A DNA stretch of 64,000 bases. Source: Sphingobacterium sp. SYP-B4668 (GTDB lineage Bacteria; Bacteroidota; Bacteroidia; Sphingobacteriales; Sphingobacteriaceae). Position 1 is the stretch's first letter; each line of letters begins with the position of its first letter. The stretch is taken from contig NZ_CP115483.1 of the NCBI RefSeq assembly GCF_027627455.1, positions 3,782,001 through 3,846,000 of the forward strand, in the 5' to 3' direction. Positions 63,468-64,000 of this stretch are shown piece after piece. A model generated the notes under the pieces. It did not search any database and was not told the DNA's origin. It worked only from the letters and a program-made list of their open reading frames with translations. A program made the position numbers and the translations under genes.

Positions 63468-64000
63468 ATGAAACCGACACTCTTTTTAATTGGCGCAACC
63501 TTATCTATTTTATCCTGCAACAATCCACAAAAGCAAACTCAAGAATCCGAAACTCCAACAGAGCAAACCCAACAAGTTGCTTCAGAAAATCAAACGTCAA
63601 GCACCAAATTTTCTATTGAAAACATCCCATTTTCCACAACAGATTTAGGTGACTTTCCTTTTTTCACCGCACCTGATGGAGCCATATACGTCAACAATAC
63701 AAAAACGAAGCCATTTGATTTTATCGTTTTTGTAACACCCGATGATATCTTTGAAGTGGAAGGTAAGACCTATAGATCATGGGTGCATGCGGATAAAGAG
63801 AGTAAAGCAGAGCTATCGGGACGCTACCTCTTCAAGAGCTATGATGATGCCATCACCCAAGCTGGTGGAGTCAAGATCTTTGAGGGGATACTGGACGGCA
63901 ACCGATTAGAGCAATACAACAAATTATGTACCTATGCTGGAGATGACGGTAGCTTCATTCCAAATGGTGACCAACAGATTGTAACGTATGTAATTCGTAG
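63468..64000 (+). CDS. Lipoprotein of unknown function, 3' end cut by the window
   Basis: The frame opens at the ATG at 63468 (an in-frame ATG at 63459 is also possible) and stays open to the window end, 177 codons. It starts MKPTLFLIGATLSILSC, a lipoprotein signal with lipobox LSC, followed by a Gln/Thr/Glu-rich linker and a globular part (FFTAPDGAIYVNN, FEVEGKTYRSWVHAD, GVKIFEGILDG). No family is recognised; OmpA-associated lipoproteins have a similar layout but the decisive part would lie outside the window. A -7-like TATCTTTA lies at 63428-63435. Confidence 0.75.
   Translation, partial: MKPTLFLIGATLSILSCNNPQKQTQESETPTEQTQQVASENQTSSTKFSIENIPFSTTDLGDFPFFTAPDGAIYVNNTKTKPFDFIVFVTPDDIFEVEGKTYRSWVHADKESKAELSGRYLFKSYDDAITQAGGVKIFEGILDGNRLEQYNKLCTYAGDDGSFIPNGDQQIVTYVIR

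Noticed and set aside
1-64000. Search for tRNA or rRNA genes, defence systems and prophage genes
   Set aside because: No cloverleaf, conserved rRNA stretch, restriction, toxin-antitoxin, Cas or phage structural protein was recognised.

Overview
The window looks like chromosome from a free-living or host-associated Bacteroidota, most likely Sphingobacteriaceae (Sphingobacterium/Pedobacter-like). The reasons are three SusC/SusD pairs, a one-protein hybrid two-component regulator, Tat-exported Gfo/Idh/MocA oxidoreductases, LytS/LytTR regulation, and Bacteroidetes-type promoters (TTG, about 19-21 bp, TAnnTTTG) in front of several genes. The genus is inferred; there is no rRNA to test it. I see no tRNA, rRNA, CRISPR array, phage gene or transposase.

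Layout. 1-5.0 kb: an envelope-stress-like module (LiaF-like membrane protein, LytS-type kinase, LytTR regulator), a secreted beta-lactamase-fold serine hydrolase and a thioredoxin-fold protein. 5.3-7.5 kb: purine genes purN and purH, closed by a strong terminator. 7.5-10.8 kb (minus): a GH109-type glycosidase and a sulfatase. 11.4-14.6 kb: a FabH-type ketosynthase and a GMC oxidoreductase, with a 159-bp MITE-like element between them.

14.6-25.5 kb (minus): one long operon, Gfo/Idh/MocA - Gfo/Idh/MocA - [MFS transporter fused to a third oxidoreductase] - alpha/beta hydrolase - SusC - SusD. It looks like a redox-type glycan utilisation locus. Next to it (25.8-28.8 kb, minus) is nagA - nagB-like - lacI. 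Both operons carry the same 12-bp palindrome GTGTACGTACAC and a second GGGTAC-type site upstream, which suggests that the LacI protein controls both.

29.1-42.3 kb (minus): an alpha-mannan/N-glycan utilisation locus, with a sensor kinase and OmpR-type regulator, then a discoidin-fold lipoprotein, SusC, SusD, GH92, a BSP-type metallopeptidase and a second GH92. An 11-bp tandem repeat lies between the regulator and the operon. 42.4-45.7 kb: a Zn/Cd-type P-type ATPase and a Fur-family regulator, bracketed by two 121-bp direct repeats (two mismatches). Each repeat is a complete promoter-short transcript-terminator unit, so it is a candidate duplicated small RNA.

45.9-62.1 kb: a beta-helix/PDZ secreted protein, then a fructan (levan) locus (minus: sugar-porter MFS, fructokinase, SusC, SusD, two GH32 enzymes) with a divergent hybrid two-component regulator whose sensor is a periplasmic-binding-protein fold. 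The logic is outer-membrane import by SusCD, cleavage by GH32, inner-membrane import by the MFS protein, phosphorylation by the PfkB kinase, and control by a fructose-type sensor. 62.4-64.0 kb: two lipoproteins of unknown function, the last cut by the window end.
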